Source: Phycisphaerae bacterium
GTDB lineage: Bacteria > Planctomycetota > Phycisphaerae > JAJVII01
Reading direction: 5' to 3'
Length of the DNA stretch: 64,000 bases
Assembly: GCA_022072085.1 (NCBI GenBank)
Contig: JAJVII010000011.1
Span: 62,001 to 126,000, forward strand
Shown: piece by piece, positions 33,998 through 42,512 of the stretch
Layout of the letters: every line of letters starts with the position of its first letter
How positions within the stretch are numbered: position 1 is the stretch's first letter
Made by a program: the position numbers and the translations under genes
The notes under the pieces: model-generated
Told to the model about the DNA's origin: nothing
Seen by the model: the letters and a program-made list of their open reading frames with translations, nothing else
The model's database searches: none

Positions 33998-35224
33998 TCA
34001 CGGGCCTTTCGGGGCCGGGGCCGAATCGCCGCGGTCCGTCCCCTTCTCGGCAGGCTGGGTTCCGCGGCGGCCCCGGTAGTAGTACCCGGCGGCCTTGCCC
34101 AGTTCCTTCTGCTGCTCGGGCGTCAGGGTCTGCCACAGGTCCCTCTGGAGCTGGCCGGTCAGCTCGCTGCGGCCGGCATAATCCATGAGGTCCAGGTCGG
34201 CCATCGCCTGCCGCGCGGCGTCGGACAGCTCATTGAGCTTGCGGCTCTGTTCCTCGGTCAGCTTGAGCTTCCCGTAGGGCGTGACGGCATAATTCACGTA
34301 CTGATCGGCTGCCTTGGCTGACTCCTGGTGTCGAAGCTCCTTCAAGGTCGCCTGCTGCTCGGGCGGCAACATGTCGACGATTTCCTTGGCGCTCTCGCGG
34401 TAGATCGTCGCCCAGTCCATCGGCTGGCTGAGCTTGCGGATCTCCGCGTAGAGCTGGTCCATCTTCTCCTTGTCCTTCTTCTCGTAGACCGCCCGGAGCT
34501 GGTCATAGAGCGGCTGGGTCTTCTCGTTGATCTCCGCCTGCTTCCGCAGTTCGGTTTCGTAGCGGGGCGTCAGCGCCTTGATCATCCGCTGCCGCAGGGC
34601 GTCGTCCAGTTGCAGCCCACGCGTCTGCATCATGAGGGTCGAGCGGGCCATCGTCATCGCCCGGCCGGCCAGCGAACCGCTCGTTTCCTCGATCATCATC
34701 CGCAGTTCTTCGGCCTGGACGGCCGAGAGCATCCCCGAGTCGATCATGGCCGTCAGCAGCGCCTTGCGGGTTTCCGCGCTCGAGGCGTAATGCCGGGCGC
34801 CGAGTTCACGCCACTGCTTCATCAGCTCCTGGCGCGTCTGCTCGTCGCCTTTCTTCCTGGCCTCTTCCATCCGGGTGAACAGGTCCTTGCCCTGCGCCTG
34901 GAACTCCGCCTGGGCCTTGGCTGCGTCCGCGGCGAACTTCTCCAGCAGCGGCGCGAATTTCGCCTTCTGCTCCTCGGTCAGGTTCAGCCGGGGCATCGCA
35001 AAGTCGAGGCCATAGTCCCCGGTCTTGAAAGCCTTGTCGCCTGTCGCCGGCTTGGGACCCTCCGGCGTCGTCGGCGCCGGCGGCGTCTGCGGCGGGGCGT
35101 CGGGATTGACCTGCGGGTCGGGCTGGCCCACGATCTTCACCTGCACGTCCTCAGCCAGCAGCCTCGGTCCAGCCAGGCACAGTGCGATTGCGACGACAGC
35201 GGCGATGCGTCCGAAGGTGTTCAT
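33998..35224 (-). CDS. Secreted LTxEQ-type protein (paralogue 3)
   Basis: The 408-residue protein starts with a signal peptide (MNTFGRIAAVVAIALCLAGP) and the shared segment AEDVQVKIVGQPDPQ. LTxEQ-type units are LNLTEEQKAKFAPLLEKFAA, DMLPPEQQATLKELRHQES, LKLTEEQSRKLNELSDAA and QTLTPEQQKELGKAAGYYYR. Between them lie charged helices, with KALLTAMIDSGMLSAVQAEE partly matching the motif. Unlike its two relatives it lacks an RGG tail, ending in Gln/Pro/Asp-rich sequence. It is first in a run of minus-strand genes (33998, 32560, 31309, 30073). Function unknown; a periplasmic protein-binding or stress role is inferred from the CpxP/Spy resemblance only. Confidence 0.78.
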   Translation of the reverse strand: MNTFGRIAAVVAIALCLAGPRLLAEDVQVKIVGQPDPQVNPDAPPQTPPAPTTPEGPKPATGDKAFKTGDYGLDFAMPRLNLTEEQKAKFAPLLEKFAADAAKAQAEFQAQGKDLFTRMEEARKKGDEQTRQELMKQWRELGARHYASSAETRKALLTAMIDSGMLSAVQAEELRMMIEETSGSLAGRAMTMARSTLMMQTRGLQLDDALRQRMIKALTPRYETELRKQAEINEKTQPLYDQLRAVYEKKDKEKMDQLYAEIRKLSQPMDWATIYRESAKEIVDMLPPEQQATLKELRHQESAKAADQYVNYAVTPYGKLKLTEEQSRKLNELSDAARQAMADLDLMDYAGRSELTGQLQRDLWQTLTPEQQKELGKAAGYYYRGRRGTQPAEKGTDRGDSAPAPKGP

Positions 35225-35407
35225 GCGGATTCTCCCCGAGGGCCCCCGGGTTCATCTCTGTCCCCTCAGCAGTCAGAACGCTCCAGCCCGGCAAATGTTT
35301 CAACGTGCCGCTCCCGGCGGCTGCGGAGTTCGGACGCTCTTCCGCGTCCGTGCAGCGCTATAATCGACCGACTCGTCCGTGACACACTTTGAACGAAAGG
35401 ACCCACG

Positions 35408-35950
35408 ATGCGCATGCGAAACCAGACGATCCTGGCGGGCGGCATCATCCTGCTCTTGCTGGTGGCAGCCGGCGGCTGCTCCGACAAGTCATCGCGGCGC
35501 TCCGCCGACCGGACCGCGCCCGCGCCGGGCACGGCCGTCGCCGGCGGGACGGCGACGGGGCAGGGCGACGGGCCGGCGCAGACGCCCGCCCCCTCCGGCA
35601 TGCCGCAACCCGCCCAGCCGACAACGCCGGCGGTCGCTGCTCCGGACGCCAAGGCCTTCCTCCGCCAGCTCTACGGGCTGGCCACGACCGGCACAGCCGA
35701 CCAGTGGGCCGGAGTGTTGTCGAAGCAGATTCTCCGCGACAATCCGCAGCGCGTGGCCCAGCACCACTTCCAGGTCTGGGGGCCGCAGGTGAAGCAACTC
35801 GTCGAGGTGACGGCCCGCGGCGACTGGAACAACATCAGCGCGACCTTCGACCCGCAGGCCGGGCTGATTCATTTCGGCGTAACCGGCGGCAAGACCGACT
35901 CGTTCGCCGCCGTCGTCGAGGACGGGCAGTTGAAGATCAACGAGAATTGA
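35408..35950 (+). CDS. Lipoprotein of unknown function
   Basis: The 180-residue protein has a lipoprotein signal (QTILAGGIILLLLVAAGG then CSDKSS). A long Ala/Pro/Gly/Thr linker follows (about residues 30-78). The C-terminal domain of about 100 residues contains FLRQLYGLATTGTADQWAGV, RDNPQRVAQHHFQVWGPQV and a final FGVTGGKTDSFAAVVEDGQL, suggestive of a small NTF2-like or beta-rich fold. AAAGGACCCACG precedes the ATG. A perfect TATAAT lies at 35359-35364 but with a poor -35. It is convergent with the C45-type acyltransferase gene, 19 bp away. Confidence 0.72.
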   Translation: MRMRNQTILAGGIILLLLVAAGGCSDKSSRRSADRTAPAPGTAVAGGTATGQGDGPAQTPAPSGMPQPAQPTTPAVAAPDAKAFLRQLYGLATTGTADQWAGVLSKQILRDNPQRVAQHHFQVWGPQVKQLVEVTARGDWNNISATFDPQAGLIHFGVTGGKTDSFAAVVEDGQLKINEN

Positions 35951-35969
35951 CGCCGCACGGGCGGCTGAC

Positions 35970-37070
35970 TCACAGCGTGAACTCGCGGCGGTTTCCCGGT
36001 GTGGGCGGGCCTATGCACAACCACATCCGACCGGCGCCGGGGCACTGCGCGATTGCGGCGACGGTGGCCGAGTCCGGCCCGGCCGACACGCCGGCGGCGG
36101 CGCACGCCCCGCCGGGGCCCTGGGTGACGCGGGCCAGCCGGTCCCAGGCGTCGGCCAGCCTTATCGGGGGGGCCAGCGCAGCCAGCGCGCAGGTCAGCGT
36201 TTCCTGACGCCAGCGGGTGTTGGCCATTGCCCGGTCGGTGAACTCCAGCGGGCGCAACTCCTCCGACAGGTAGTGGTTGGTGTGGGTGAAGACCGCCCCG
36301 CCGACCGGCGTGCGGACGCAGCGCGTCGCGGTCGTCTCGATGTTGACGGCGGACCGGGCGTCGACGGCGTAAAAGTTGTGCCCGCTCAGCCGCGGCGTCG
36401 CCTGGATGAGATCGGCGGCCTCGGCGGCATCGCCGGCCCGCAGGGCGCGGGTGATGGTGAACAGGTAGTTCACCCCCGGCGCCGGATCGGTCGGCACCAG
36501 GTTGGTGTTACCGACGGCGACGCCCTCGCTGTTCTGCCCGATCAGGCAGAGGCATCCCACGGTGGTCAGCGACAGGGTGGCTGGTGCGTTGTCCGGGCGG
36601 CGGCGGACCAGCGCCATGTAGTCCATCGCCTCGAAGTGCATGTCCCAGGTCTGTCCGCACAGCGGCAGGCCCGTCTCGCCGCTCAGTTCCGCGGGGACCA
36701 TGAACATGCTGCACTCGTCGGGATCGTCGCCGGCGGCGCCGCGCCGGTCCATCAGGGCCAGGTCGCGCAGGTCGGTCAGGCCGTTGCAGACCAGCAGTTC
36801 CTCGACGTCCAGGCCCGCGCCGCGGGCGATGCCGGCGAACTCGGCCCACAGGTCCGCGTCGTAGCTGCGGTGGGCGCCGAGGGCGCCGGCGGCCAGCGCG
36901 ACAATCTGCGAGCGCGAAATGCCCCGGCCGCCGTTGTCGGCGACGAACTTCGCCAGCCGGTCAAAGCGGATCCGGGTGAAGGCCCGGATGTCGTCGCGGA
37001 AGGCCTCGCCGAAGGCCTCGCCCATCCGCGCCGGCGGGCCGGTCAACTCGATCTCACGCAGTCGGGCCAT
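35970..37070 (-). CDS. C45 family (acyl-CoA:6-APA acyltransferase-like) N-terminal-nucleophile hydrolase
   Basis: The 366-residue protein matches the penicillin acyltransferase (AAT) family. The putative nucleophile Cys follows a conserved acidic lead-in (DPDECSMFMVPAE). LCGQTWDMHFEAMDYMALV is the typical next block, and TVGCLCLIGQNSEGVAVGNT plus GHNFYAVDARSAVNIETTA and VFTHTNHYLS are later family segments. Members are made as a proenzyme that cleaves itself before the Cys, which becomes the catalytic N-terminus. They hydrolyse or transfer amide-linked acyl groups. Substrate unknown. RBS GGAGGCAGCA is strong. The upstream transglutaminase-like lipoprotein gene ends 31 bp away on the same strand, another Cys acyl-transfer fold. 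Confidence 0.85.
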   Translation of the reverse strand: MARLREIELTGPPARMGEAFGEAFRDDIRAFTRIRFDRLAKFVADNGGRGISRSQIVALAAGALGAHRSYDADLWAEFAGIARGAGLDVEELLVCNGLTDLRDLALMDRRGAAGDDPDECSMFMVPAELSGETGLPLCGQTWDMHFEAMDYMALVRRRPDNAPATLSLTTVGCLCLIGQNSEGVAVGNTNLVPTDPAPGVNYLFTITRALRAGDAAEAADLIQATPRLSGHNFYAVDARSAVNIETTATRCVRTPVGGAVFTHTNHYLSEELRPLEFTDRAMANTRWRQETLTCALAALAPPIRLADAWDRLARVTQGPGGACAAAGVSAGPDSATVAAIAQCPGAGRMWLCIGPPTPGNRREFTL

Positions 37071-37100
37071 TGCTGCCTCCGTCGGCCGAACCGGCGACGG

Positions 37101-38804
37101 CTATTTCGCGTAGGTCACCGTGACGCTGCTGGGCAGGCCGACCTTGCCGAACACGTCGACCGGCAGGACGGTCAGCGTGTTCTGGCCTTCGTGCAGATTC
37201 CAGGCCAGCGTGCGGCCTGACTGCTGGACGGGCTTGCCGTCGATCGTGACGCGGTAGCTCTTGAAGTAGGGCATGCTGTTGCCCAACTCGACGTTCAGCG
37301 TGCCCTGACTGCCCTTGACCAGCGTGAACGAGGCCTGGTCGAGCGTCCAGTAGAAGTCGCGCATCCGGGTGTACCAGTTCTCGCCGCCCCGGACCGGCGG
37401 GGTCTTGTCGTCCACCCAGTTGGGGTAGCTGTCGTAACCCGGCTCGTTCTCGAAGTTGAGCGACGCGGCCTCGGGGTGCGAGTGGAAATCGTTGCGCGGG
37501 GTCATCTGGACGCGGCCGGCCGCCAGGTAGCCGTGATACCAGCCCCAGTCGTAGCCGGGGTCCATCGGCTCGCCGTAGCGCCACGGTCCGGTTCGGGCGC
37601 CGATCGGGCTCTGCCCTCCGACCTTGCGGACGACCTCACGGGTCTCCTGGCTGTTCTGGACGGTGAACCAGTTCATGTCCTTGCCGGCCGGCACGAAGCG
37701 GTCGGCCACGATCTTGTGCATCTCGATCATGTTCAGCGGCGTCTTCGTCTTCAGGTCGTAGTAATACTGCGTCAGCGACGGGTCGAGATAGACCCACTTG
37801 CCCAGGCTCGGGCACCAGACGTCGACGGTCTCGTGGCTCATCCGACGGAATCCGACATTCGAATTGTGCCGGGCCGACACGTAGCCCATCGCCGATGCCG
37901 CGGTCACCAGCACCTCCGCGAAGCTCATGCAGTGGCCGTGGACGACGAGCTTGCCGGCCTTGTCCTCGACGACCTTGCGGATGTCCCAGCAGTAGCGGCC
38001 CTTCGCGTCGCGCATCCGGCTGTCGCCGCGCTCGTTGGCCAGCCCGCCGGCCCAGTCGGTCAGACGCACGAGCTTCTCGAAGTCGTCCTTGGCCCCGGCG
38101 ACCACCTCGTCCAGCTTGGCGGCCTTGCGCAGCCAGACGAGGTCTTTCTGGTCCGGGCGCTCGTACTGGAAGTCGATCGGCGAGCGGACGATCCGCTGCA
38201 CGTCCGACGCTGCCACCCGCACGCTGCCGGCCCAGCCCGGCGCGGTCTGCACCGCGGGCGTCAGCGTCAGGCTGCGCACCGCGGGCAGGGCGGCCTGGTC
38301 CGCGGCGGTCAGCGTGATCTTCACCTGCACATACCGACCGGCCGGCTTGGCAACCGTGCCGGTCAGGCCGTTGAGCTTCACCCAGTTGGTCCAGCCGGCT
38401 TCAGACAGCGCGTTGGGACCTGTCCGCGCGGCCACGGTGACCGACGCGCCCTCCGGCGCGGCGGCGTCGACCGCGACCGCGATCGAGTTGACGGTCGCCG
38501 ACTCGCCGATGAGCCCGACGCGGGGCCCCACGTCGATCGGGTCGGTGACGATCCAGCCCTCGTGGGCCACCTTGTTCAGCTTGGGATCGAACACGCGCCC
38601 GTCCAGCACGACGGATCGGCCGGCGGCGTCGGGCAGCACGCGGCGGGCGTCGAAACCGTTGTAAAGATCAGCCGCGGCCAGTCTCACCGGTTCGTTGGCT
38701 GCCAGAGACATCGGCCCGTTGCCCGGGGCCGCGCAGCCGCCCATAGCCAGCAGACCGAACGAGGCGGCAATCAGCACGACGACTACGAAGGAGGAATCGC
38801 TCAT
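37101..38804 (-). CDS. Lipoprotein with transglutaminase-like domain
   Basis: The 567-residue protein has a lipoprotein signal (VVVVLIAASFGLLAMGG then CAAPG). The N-terminal third looks beta-rich (IVTDPIDVGPRVGLIGESAT and an F5/8-like SVTVAARTGP block). A transglutaminase-like core lies at about 270-360, with the triad Cys in VHGHCMSFAEVL, His in MSHETVDVW and Asp in WVYLDPS. The C-terminal 200 residues are probably Ig-like, with GQNTLTVLPVDVFGKVG at the end. Such proteins act outside the cytoplasm as peptidases or crosslinkers. It is first in a two-gene unit with the C45-type acyltransferase. Confidence 0.85.
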   Translation of the reverse strand: MSDSSFVVVVLIAASFGLLAMGGCAAPGNGPMSLAANEPVRLAAADLYNGFDARRVLPDAAGRSVVLDGRVFDPKLNKVAHEGWIVTDPIDVGPRVGLIGESATVNSIAVAVDAAAPEGASVTVAARTGPNALSEAGWTNWVKLNGLTGTVAKPAGRYVQVKITLTAADQAALPAVRSLTLTPAVQTAPGWAGSVRVAASDVQRIVRSPIDFQYERPDQKDLVWLRKAAKLDEVVAGAKDDFEKLVRLTDWAGGLANERGDSRMRDAKGRYCWDIRKVVEDKAGKLVVHGHCMSFAEVLVTAASAMGYVSARHNSNVGFRRMSHETVDVWCPSLGKWVYLDPSLTQYYYDLKTKTPLNMIEMHKIVADRFVPAGKDMNWFTVQNSQETREVVRKVGGQSPIGARTGPWRYGEPMDPGYDWGWYHGYLAAGRVQMTPRNDFHSHPEAASLNFENEPGYDSYPNWVDDKTPPVRGGENWYTRMRDFYWTLDQASFTLVKGSQGTLNVELGNSMPYFKSYRVTIDGKPVQQSGRTLAWNLHEGQNTLTVLPVDVFGKVGLPSSVTVTYAK

Positions 38805-39025
38805 CGGATCGGGTCTCCCAAGAGTGAGTGCGCGTCGGCGGCCGGTCGGCCGGCGACGAGGTGTCCTATCCTGTGCGATCCGCGTGTTCCCGTCAAGGCG
38901 GTCGCTGGCTTGGGGGCCGGATGTATTGGAGAGTTGAATAGAAGAGTTCCCCGGCGAGTCGGGAGTCGCCGGGCGGATGTGAAGGCAAGGGCAAAAGCTG
39001 CGTCGGTCCCCCGCCGGCGCAGCCA

Positions 39026-39055
39026 GAGAGCCCGAGTCGCGCCACTCGGGCTCTC
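39026..39055. other. Perfect 12-bp hairpin, possible terminator or attenuator
   Basis: GAGAGCCCGAGT (39026-39037) and ACTCGGGCTCTC (39044-39055) form a perfect stem with a 6-nt loop. There is no T-run on either strand, so it may only support transcript stability or act with the larger hairpin next to it. Confidence 0.5.
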
Positions 39056-39071
39056 GCTTGCATAGCCCGCT

Positions 39072-39129
39072 CTTAGGGGCTCTAACAGAACCTACACGGG
39101 ATCGCGTAGGTCTTGTTAGAGCCCCTTAG
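39072..39129. repeat. Long inverted repeat at the end of the cysteine synthase gene
   Basis: The left arm (39072-39095, CTTAGGGGCTCTAACA then GAACCTAC) and right arm (39106-39129) pair at 21 of 24 positions, with a 10-nt loop. The right arm overlaps the stop codon at 39126-39128. No T-run follows, so this is either a terminator-like element of another type or a dispersed palindromic repeat. Confidence 0.8.
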
Positions 39130-40109
39130 CCTTCCCAGGCATACAGGTCGGTGCTCAGGTATTTCAATCCGCTGTCGCAGATGAGGAAGACGACGGTCGC
39201 GCCGGCTTCGCGGCCGGCGAGCAGGTCCAGGGCGGCTGCCAGGTGGGCGCCGCTGCTGAATCCGCCGAAGATGCCCTCGTCGCGGGCCAGCGCCCGGGCC
39301 CCGGCGATTGCCTGTTCGTCGCTCACCTGCACGAAGTCGGTGATCAGCGAGCGGTCCAGCAGCGGCAACTCGGGCATGTTGTAGCCGCCGCCCTGGATCT
39401 TGTGGCTGCTGCGGGTGACCGGCCGACCGGCCAGCACCGCCGCCGTCGCCGGTTCGACCGCGTAGGCCCGCAGGCCGGGGTTGCACTTGCGCAGCGCCCG
39501 GGCGATGCCGGTGATCGTCCCGCCGGTGCCCAGGTAATCGACCAGCACGTCGACCGCGCCGCCCGACTGCGTCCAGATTTCCGGGCCGGTCGTGAACTCA
39601 TGGGCCGCGACGTTGCCGGTGAGCCTGAACTGGTCGGTGCGGAAGGCCCCGCGCTCGGCGACGATCTGCTGCGTCCGCTGCTCGACAAGGGCGAGGTCCT
39701 CGCCGGACACCTGGTTGGGCGGCGAGCCCGGCGCCTGGTCCACCAGCACGACCTGGGCGCCCAGGGCCGCCATCATCCGGGCCCGCTCGATCGTGTTGCC
39801 CCGGCTCATTACCGCGATGAAGGGGTGGCCCAGTGCCCCGCAGACGATTGCCAGGCCCGTCCCCGTGTTGCCGCTGGTCAGTTCGACGACGGTCTGGCCC
39901 TCAGCCAGCCAGCCGGCCTCGCGCGCCTGGCGGACCATGCCCAGGGCGATGCGGTCCTTCTTGGAGAAGCCCGGGTTGAGGTGCTCCAGCTTGGCCAGCA
40001 GCCGCCCGCGCAGCCCGCGCGACGCGACGATCCGCTTCAGCTCCACCATCGGCGTGTGGCCGATGACGTCGACGATTGAACCGGCGAGGGGGGGAACATA
40101 GTCACTCAT
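39126..40109 (-). CDS. cysK: Cysteine synthase family PLP-dependent enzyme
   Basis: The 327-residue protein makes cysteine from O-acetylserine (or a related substrate) and sulfide. It has IGHTPMVELKRI, the PLP Lys in NPGFSKKDRIALG, the substrate loop TSGNTGTGLAIV, the phosphate loop YLGTGGTITGIA, and EGIFGGFSSGAH with the late Ser. Length and order match the family. A Lys-Lys pair at the PLP site replaces the usual Val-Lys, and the next enzymatic signature is SRGNTIERARMMAALGA, close to SMSxER in CysK/CysM. It cannot be split between CysK and CysM by eye. A large hairpin sits on its stop codon. Confidence 0.92.
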   Translation of the reverse strand: MSDYVPPLAGSIVDVIGHTPMVELKRIVASRGLRGRLLAKLEHLNPGFSKKDRIALGMVRQAREAGWLAEGQTVVELTSGNTGTGLAIVCGALGHPFIAVMSRGNTIERARMMAALGAQVVLVDQAPGSPPNQVSGEDLALVEQRTQQIVAERGAFRTDQFRLTGNVAAHEFTTGPEIWTQSGGAVDVLVDYLGTGGTITGIARALRKCNPGLRAYAVEPATAAVLAGRPVTRSSHKIQGGGYNMPELPLLDRSLITDFVQVSDEQAIAGARALARDEGIFGGFSSGAHLAAALDLLAGREAGATVVFLICDSGLKYLSTDLYAWEG

Positions 40110-40143
40110 AAGATATTCCTGGAGCGGGAAGCCCGAGAAAAGA

Positions 40144-40220
40144 TTTCACATTGACCATTGCACATGGCTCATTGAAGAGTCGGCCCGCCAGCCACTGTGA
40201 AATGATCAATGAACAACGTT
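40144..40220. repeat. Palindromic TTTCACATTGACCATTG repeat overlapping a gene end
   Basis: The left arm (TTTCACATTGACCATTGCAC region, 40144-40177) is partly inverted in the right arm (CACTGTGAAATGATCAATG, 40193-40211). The right arm supplies the stop codon and the last few codons of the URO-D-like gene. It is a fifth sequence class of the hairpin repeats in this window. Confidence 0.65.
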
Positions 40221-41222
40221 CAATTCCTCCTCCGGCGGTTCGGCGATCGGGTAGACGCCGTATCGCTGGACGGTTTCGCGCATCGCGGCGATGTGGGCCT
40301 CGGGGAAGGGCATGCCCTGGTCCGGGCCGCAGAAGTATCCGCCGTCGCGGCCGAGCTGCCACAGCCGCCGCCGCGTCTCGGCGATGATCGCCTCCACCGG
40401 CCCGGTCATGATCGCGTGCGTGCTCACCCCGCCCTGGAGCGCCATCCGCCCGGCCGTCCGGGCGCGGATCGCGTCCAGGTCGTTGGCCGACGCCTGCACG
40501 GGGTTCAGGCAGTCCACGCCCATGTCCATGAAGAAGTCCACGATCGGCTCGACGTTGCCGCAGGAGTGGAAGTTGATCAGCACGCCGCGCCGCTTGTAGA
40601 GCGACACCAGCCGCCGATACTGCGGCACGAAGTACTCCTCGAGCAGGCGGCGGCTGAACAGCGGCGCCCGCTGGCTGCCCAGGTCGTCGCCCAGGCCGAT
40701 GAAATCGACACCGACGCTCAGGTAGTGCTTCGCGACCCCGAGTTGGAAATCCATCACGCGCGTGAGCAGCTCGTGTACCGCCGCCGGCGCGTCCACCATC
40801 GCCATCATCAGCCGATCCATTCCGACCAGGTTGTAGCACCGCTCCCAGAGCGTCTCGCGGTGGCTGCCGATCAGGAACGTCGCGTCGCGGTCGGGGCAGG
40901 CGGCCGCCCGCTCGCGGATCGGCCCGACCAGCCGCTCGTCGTCCGGGTCGGGCCACGCGAACCGCTCCAGCACGCCGGGCGTCGTGAAGTCGGCCAGCGG
41001 ATGCTCGATCGCGAAGCCCATCACGCCGTCGAGTTCCTTTCGCCAGCCGACGCCCCAGATGTCGTGCCAGACCGTGCCGATCGGCGAGTCGTGCCCGCCG
41101 ACGCCGGCCAGCGGCTCGTGGTTGACCCCGAAGTAGGAGCAGTTGTGCGTCGGCGGGCCGCCGACGATCCGCTCCGGCCGCTCGAAACGCAGGATTCGCA
41201 GGGCGTTCTCTTTGGCGTTCAG
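40206..41222 (-). CDS. URO-D superfamily protein with probable CTG start
   Basis: The 338-residue protein fits the URO-D/MtaA barrel: (L)NAKENALRILRFERPERIVG, FLIGSHRETLWERCYNLVG, VDFIGLGDDLGSQRAPLF, and the metal-binding pair in LINFHSCGNVEPIVDFFMDM. It ends PDQGMPFPEAHIAAM. The HSCGN motif is that of methylcobamide-type methyltransferases. The frame has no ATG, GTG or TTG near the conserved start, only a CTG at 41222 with GGAGG eight bases before it. That puts the protein at the family's usual N-terminus. The ATG at 41288 has no ribosome binding site. The last five residues (LNVVH) derive from a repeat. Confidence 0.8.
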   Translation of the reverse strand: MNAKENALRILRFERPERIVGGPPTHNCSYFGVNHEPLAGVGGHDSPIGTVWHDIWGVGWRKELDGVMGFAIEHPLADFTTPGVLERFAWPDPDDERLVGPIRERAAACPDRDATFLIGSHRETLWERCYNLVGMDRLMMAMVDAPAAVHELLTRVMDFQLGVAKHYLSVGVDFIGLGDDLGSQRAPLFSRRLLEEYFVPQYRRLVSLYKRRGVLINFHSCGNVEPIVDFFMDMGVDCLNPVQASANDLDAIRARTAGRMALQGGVSTHAIMTGPVEAIIAETRRRLWQLGRDGGYFCGPDQGMPFPEAHIAAMRETVQRYGVYPIAEPPEEELNVVH

Positions 41223-41396
41223 GACCCATGCCTCCGGCGGGAAACCCCCGCCGCATACCCTATCGGCCCGCGGCCCGGCCCGCAACATGGCGCCGGGAGG
41301 CTGGCGCGATAGAATACCCCATGCAGAATCCATGAACTTCGGACGCCCGGCTGCGTTCCAAACCTGCGGGGGTCTTCCAGGTAAGGAGGTTGAAAA

Positions 41397-42512
41397 ATGA
41401 GACGCATGCTTGTCCTGGTCGCGCTGTTTCCCCTCGGCCTGGTCTGGCCGGCACTGGCTGACGACAAGGCGCCCGCTCCGCCCAATCCCGAGGCCCCCAG
41501 ACTTTTCGGCCACCTCGGCGTCGCCCCCGGGCCGGTCTCCGAGGAACTGGGCAGCCAGCTCGGCCTGGAGGACGGCCGCGGCGTGCGGGTCGTGCGGGTC
41601 CAGCCCGACAGTCCGGCCGCCAAGGCCGGCCTGCGCGTCCACGACGTGCTGACGATGCTCGACGACCAGATCCTCTTCAACGACGACCAGCTCCGCAAGC
41701 TGGTCAGCTCGAAGGACCCCGGCACGAAGGTGACGCTTACGCTCATCCGCCGCGGCAGGGAACTGTCGGTCGGGGCGACGCTGGACGGCTCGCCCGAGCG
41801 GGCGTGGGGCCGCGAGATGCCCGAGGGAATGTTCATGCCCCCGCCGGGCATGCTGCCGCTGATGCCGGACCTGCGCCCCGAAAGACCGGGTATGCAGCCG
41901 GGCGAGGAGGGCGCAGGCGGAAACGGGTGGGACAGCGATCGGCTGCGGCGGCAGCTCGATGAGATGCGCCGGCGCGAGCGGGAGGCGCTGGAGCGGCTGA
42001 ACCGGCCCGGCCAGGACAAGGAGTTCCAGTTGCGCGTCCCCGAGGCGCCCGAGGGCGCGCCCCCCGACGCCGAACAACTGCGCAAGGAGATCGAAGAGCA
42101 GATGCGGCGGTTCTTCGAGCAGCGGCGACGGGAGATGGATCGCTTCGCGCCGCCGACCACGCAGCCGGACGAGGAGAACAACGCCGAGCAGCCGGGCCCG
42201 GCCCTCATGCGCGGACAGGGCGGCCAGGCGATTGTGATAGGCCCGGCCGGCGGCATGGTGCAGGCCCAGGGACAGGGCAACGGTTTCATGGCCTCCGCGA
42301 TGGCGGCGTCGGCCAACTATCGCTGCTCGATGGTCGCGCGGGCGAGCGAGCCGCCGGCGGTGTCGCTGTATGACCGCGAGGGCAAGGCGATCTTCGAGAA
42401 CCGGACGCCGGACCAGGCGCGTCAGCTCGCGCGGAGCCTGGACCCCGAGGCCCGCCAACTCGTCGAGAACATGACGCAGAACGCGCAGGCCGTCGATCCC
42501 GCGCAGCGCTAG
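41397..42512 (+). CDS. Secreted PDZ-domain protein
   Basis: The 371-residue protein has a signal peptide (MRRMLVLVALFPLGLVWPA). A PDZ domain lies at about 40-135 (FGHLGVAPGPVSEELGSQLG, VVRVQPDSPAAKAGLRVHDV, LRKLVSSKDPGTKVTLTLIR). A charged helical region about 180-250 (LDEMRRREREALERLNRPGQ) and a PPTTQPDEEN linker follow. A C-terminal domain near 300-365 contains ANYRCSMVARASEPPAVSLY. There is no protease domain, so it is probably a scaffold or adaptor in the envelope. RBS AAGGAGGTTGAAAA is excellent. It is divergent from the URO-D-like gene. Confidence 0.85.
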   Translation: MRRMLVLVALFPLGLVWPALADDKAPAPPNPEAPRLFGHLGVAPGPVSEELGSQLGLEDGRGVRVVRVQPDSPAAKAGLRVHDVLTMLDDQILFNDDQLRKLVSSKDPGTKVTLTLIRRGRELSVGATLDGSPERAWGREMPEGMFMPPPGMLPLMPDLRPERPGMQPGEEGAGGNGWDSDRLRRQLDEMRRREREALERLNRPGQDKEFQLRVPEAPEGAPPDAEQLRKEIEEQMRRFFEQRRREMDRFAPPTTQPDEENNAEQPGPALMRGQGGQAIVIGPAGGMVQAQGQGNGFMASAMAASANYRCSMVARASEPPAVSLYDREGKAIFENRTPDQARQLARSLDPEARQLVENMTQNAQAVDPAQR

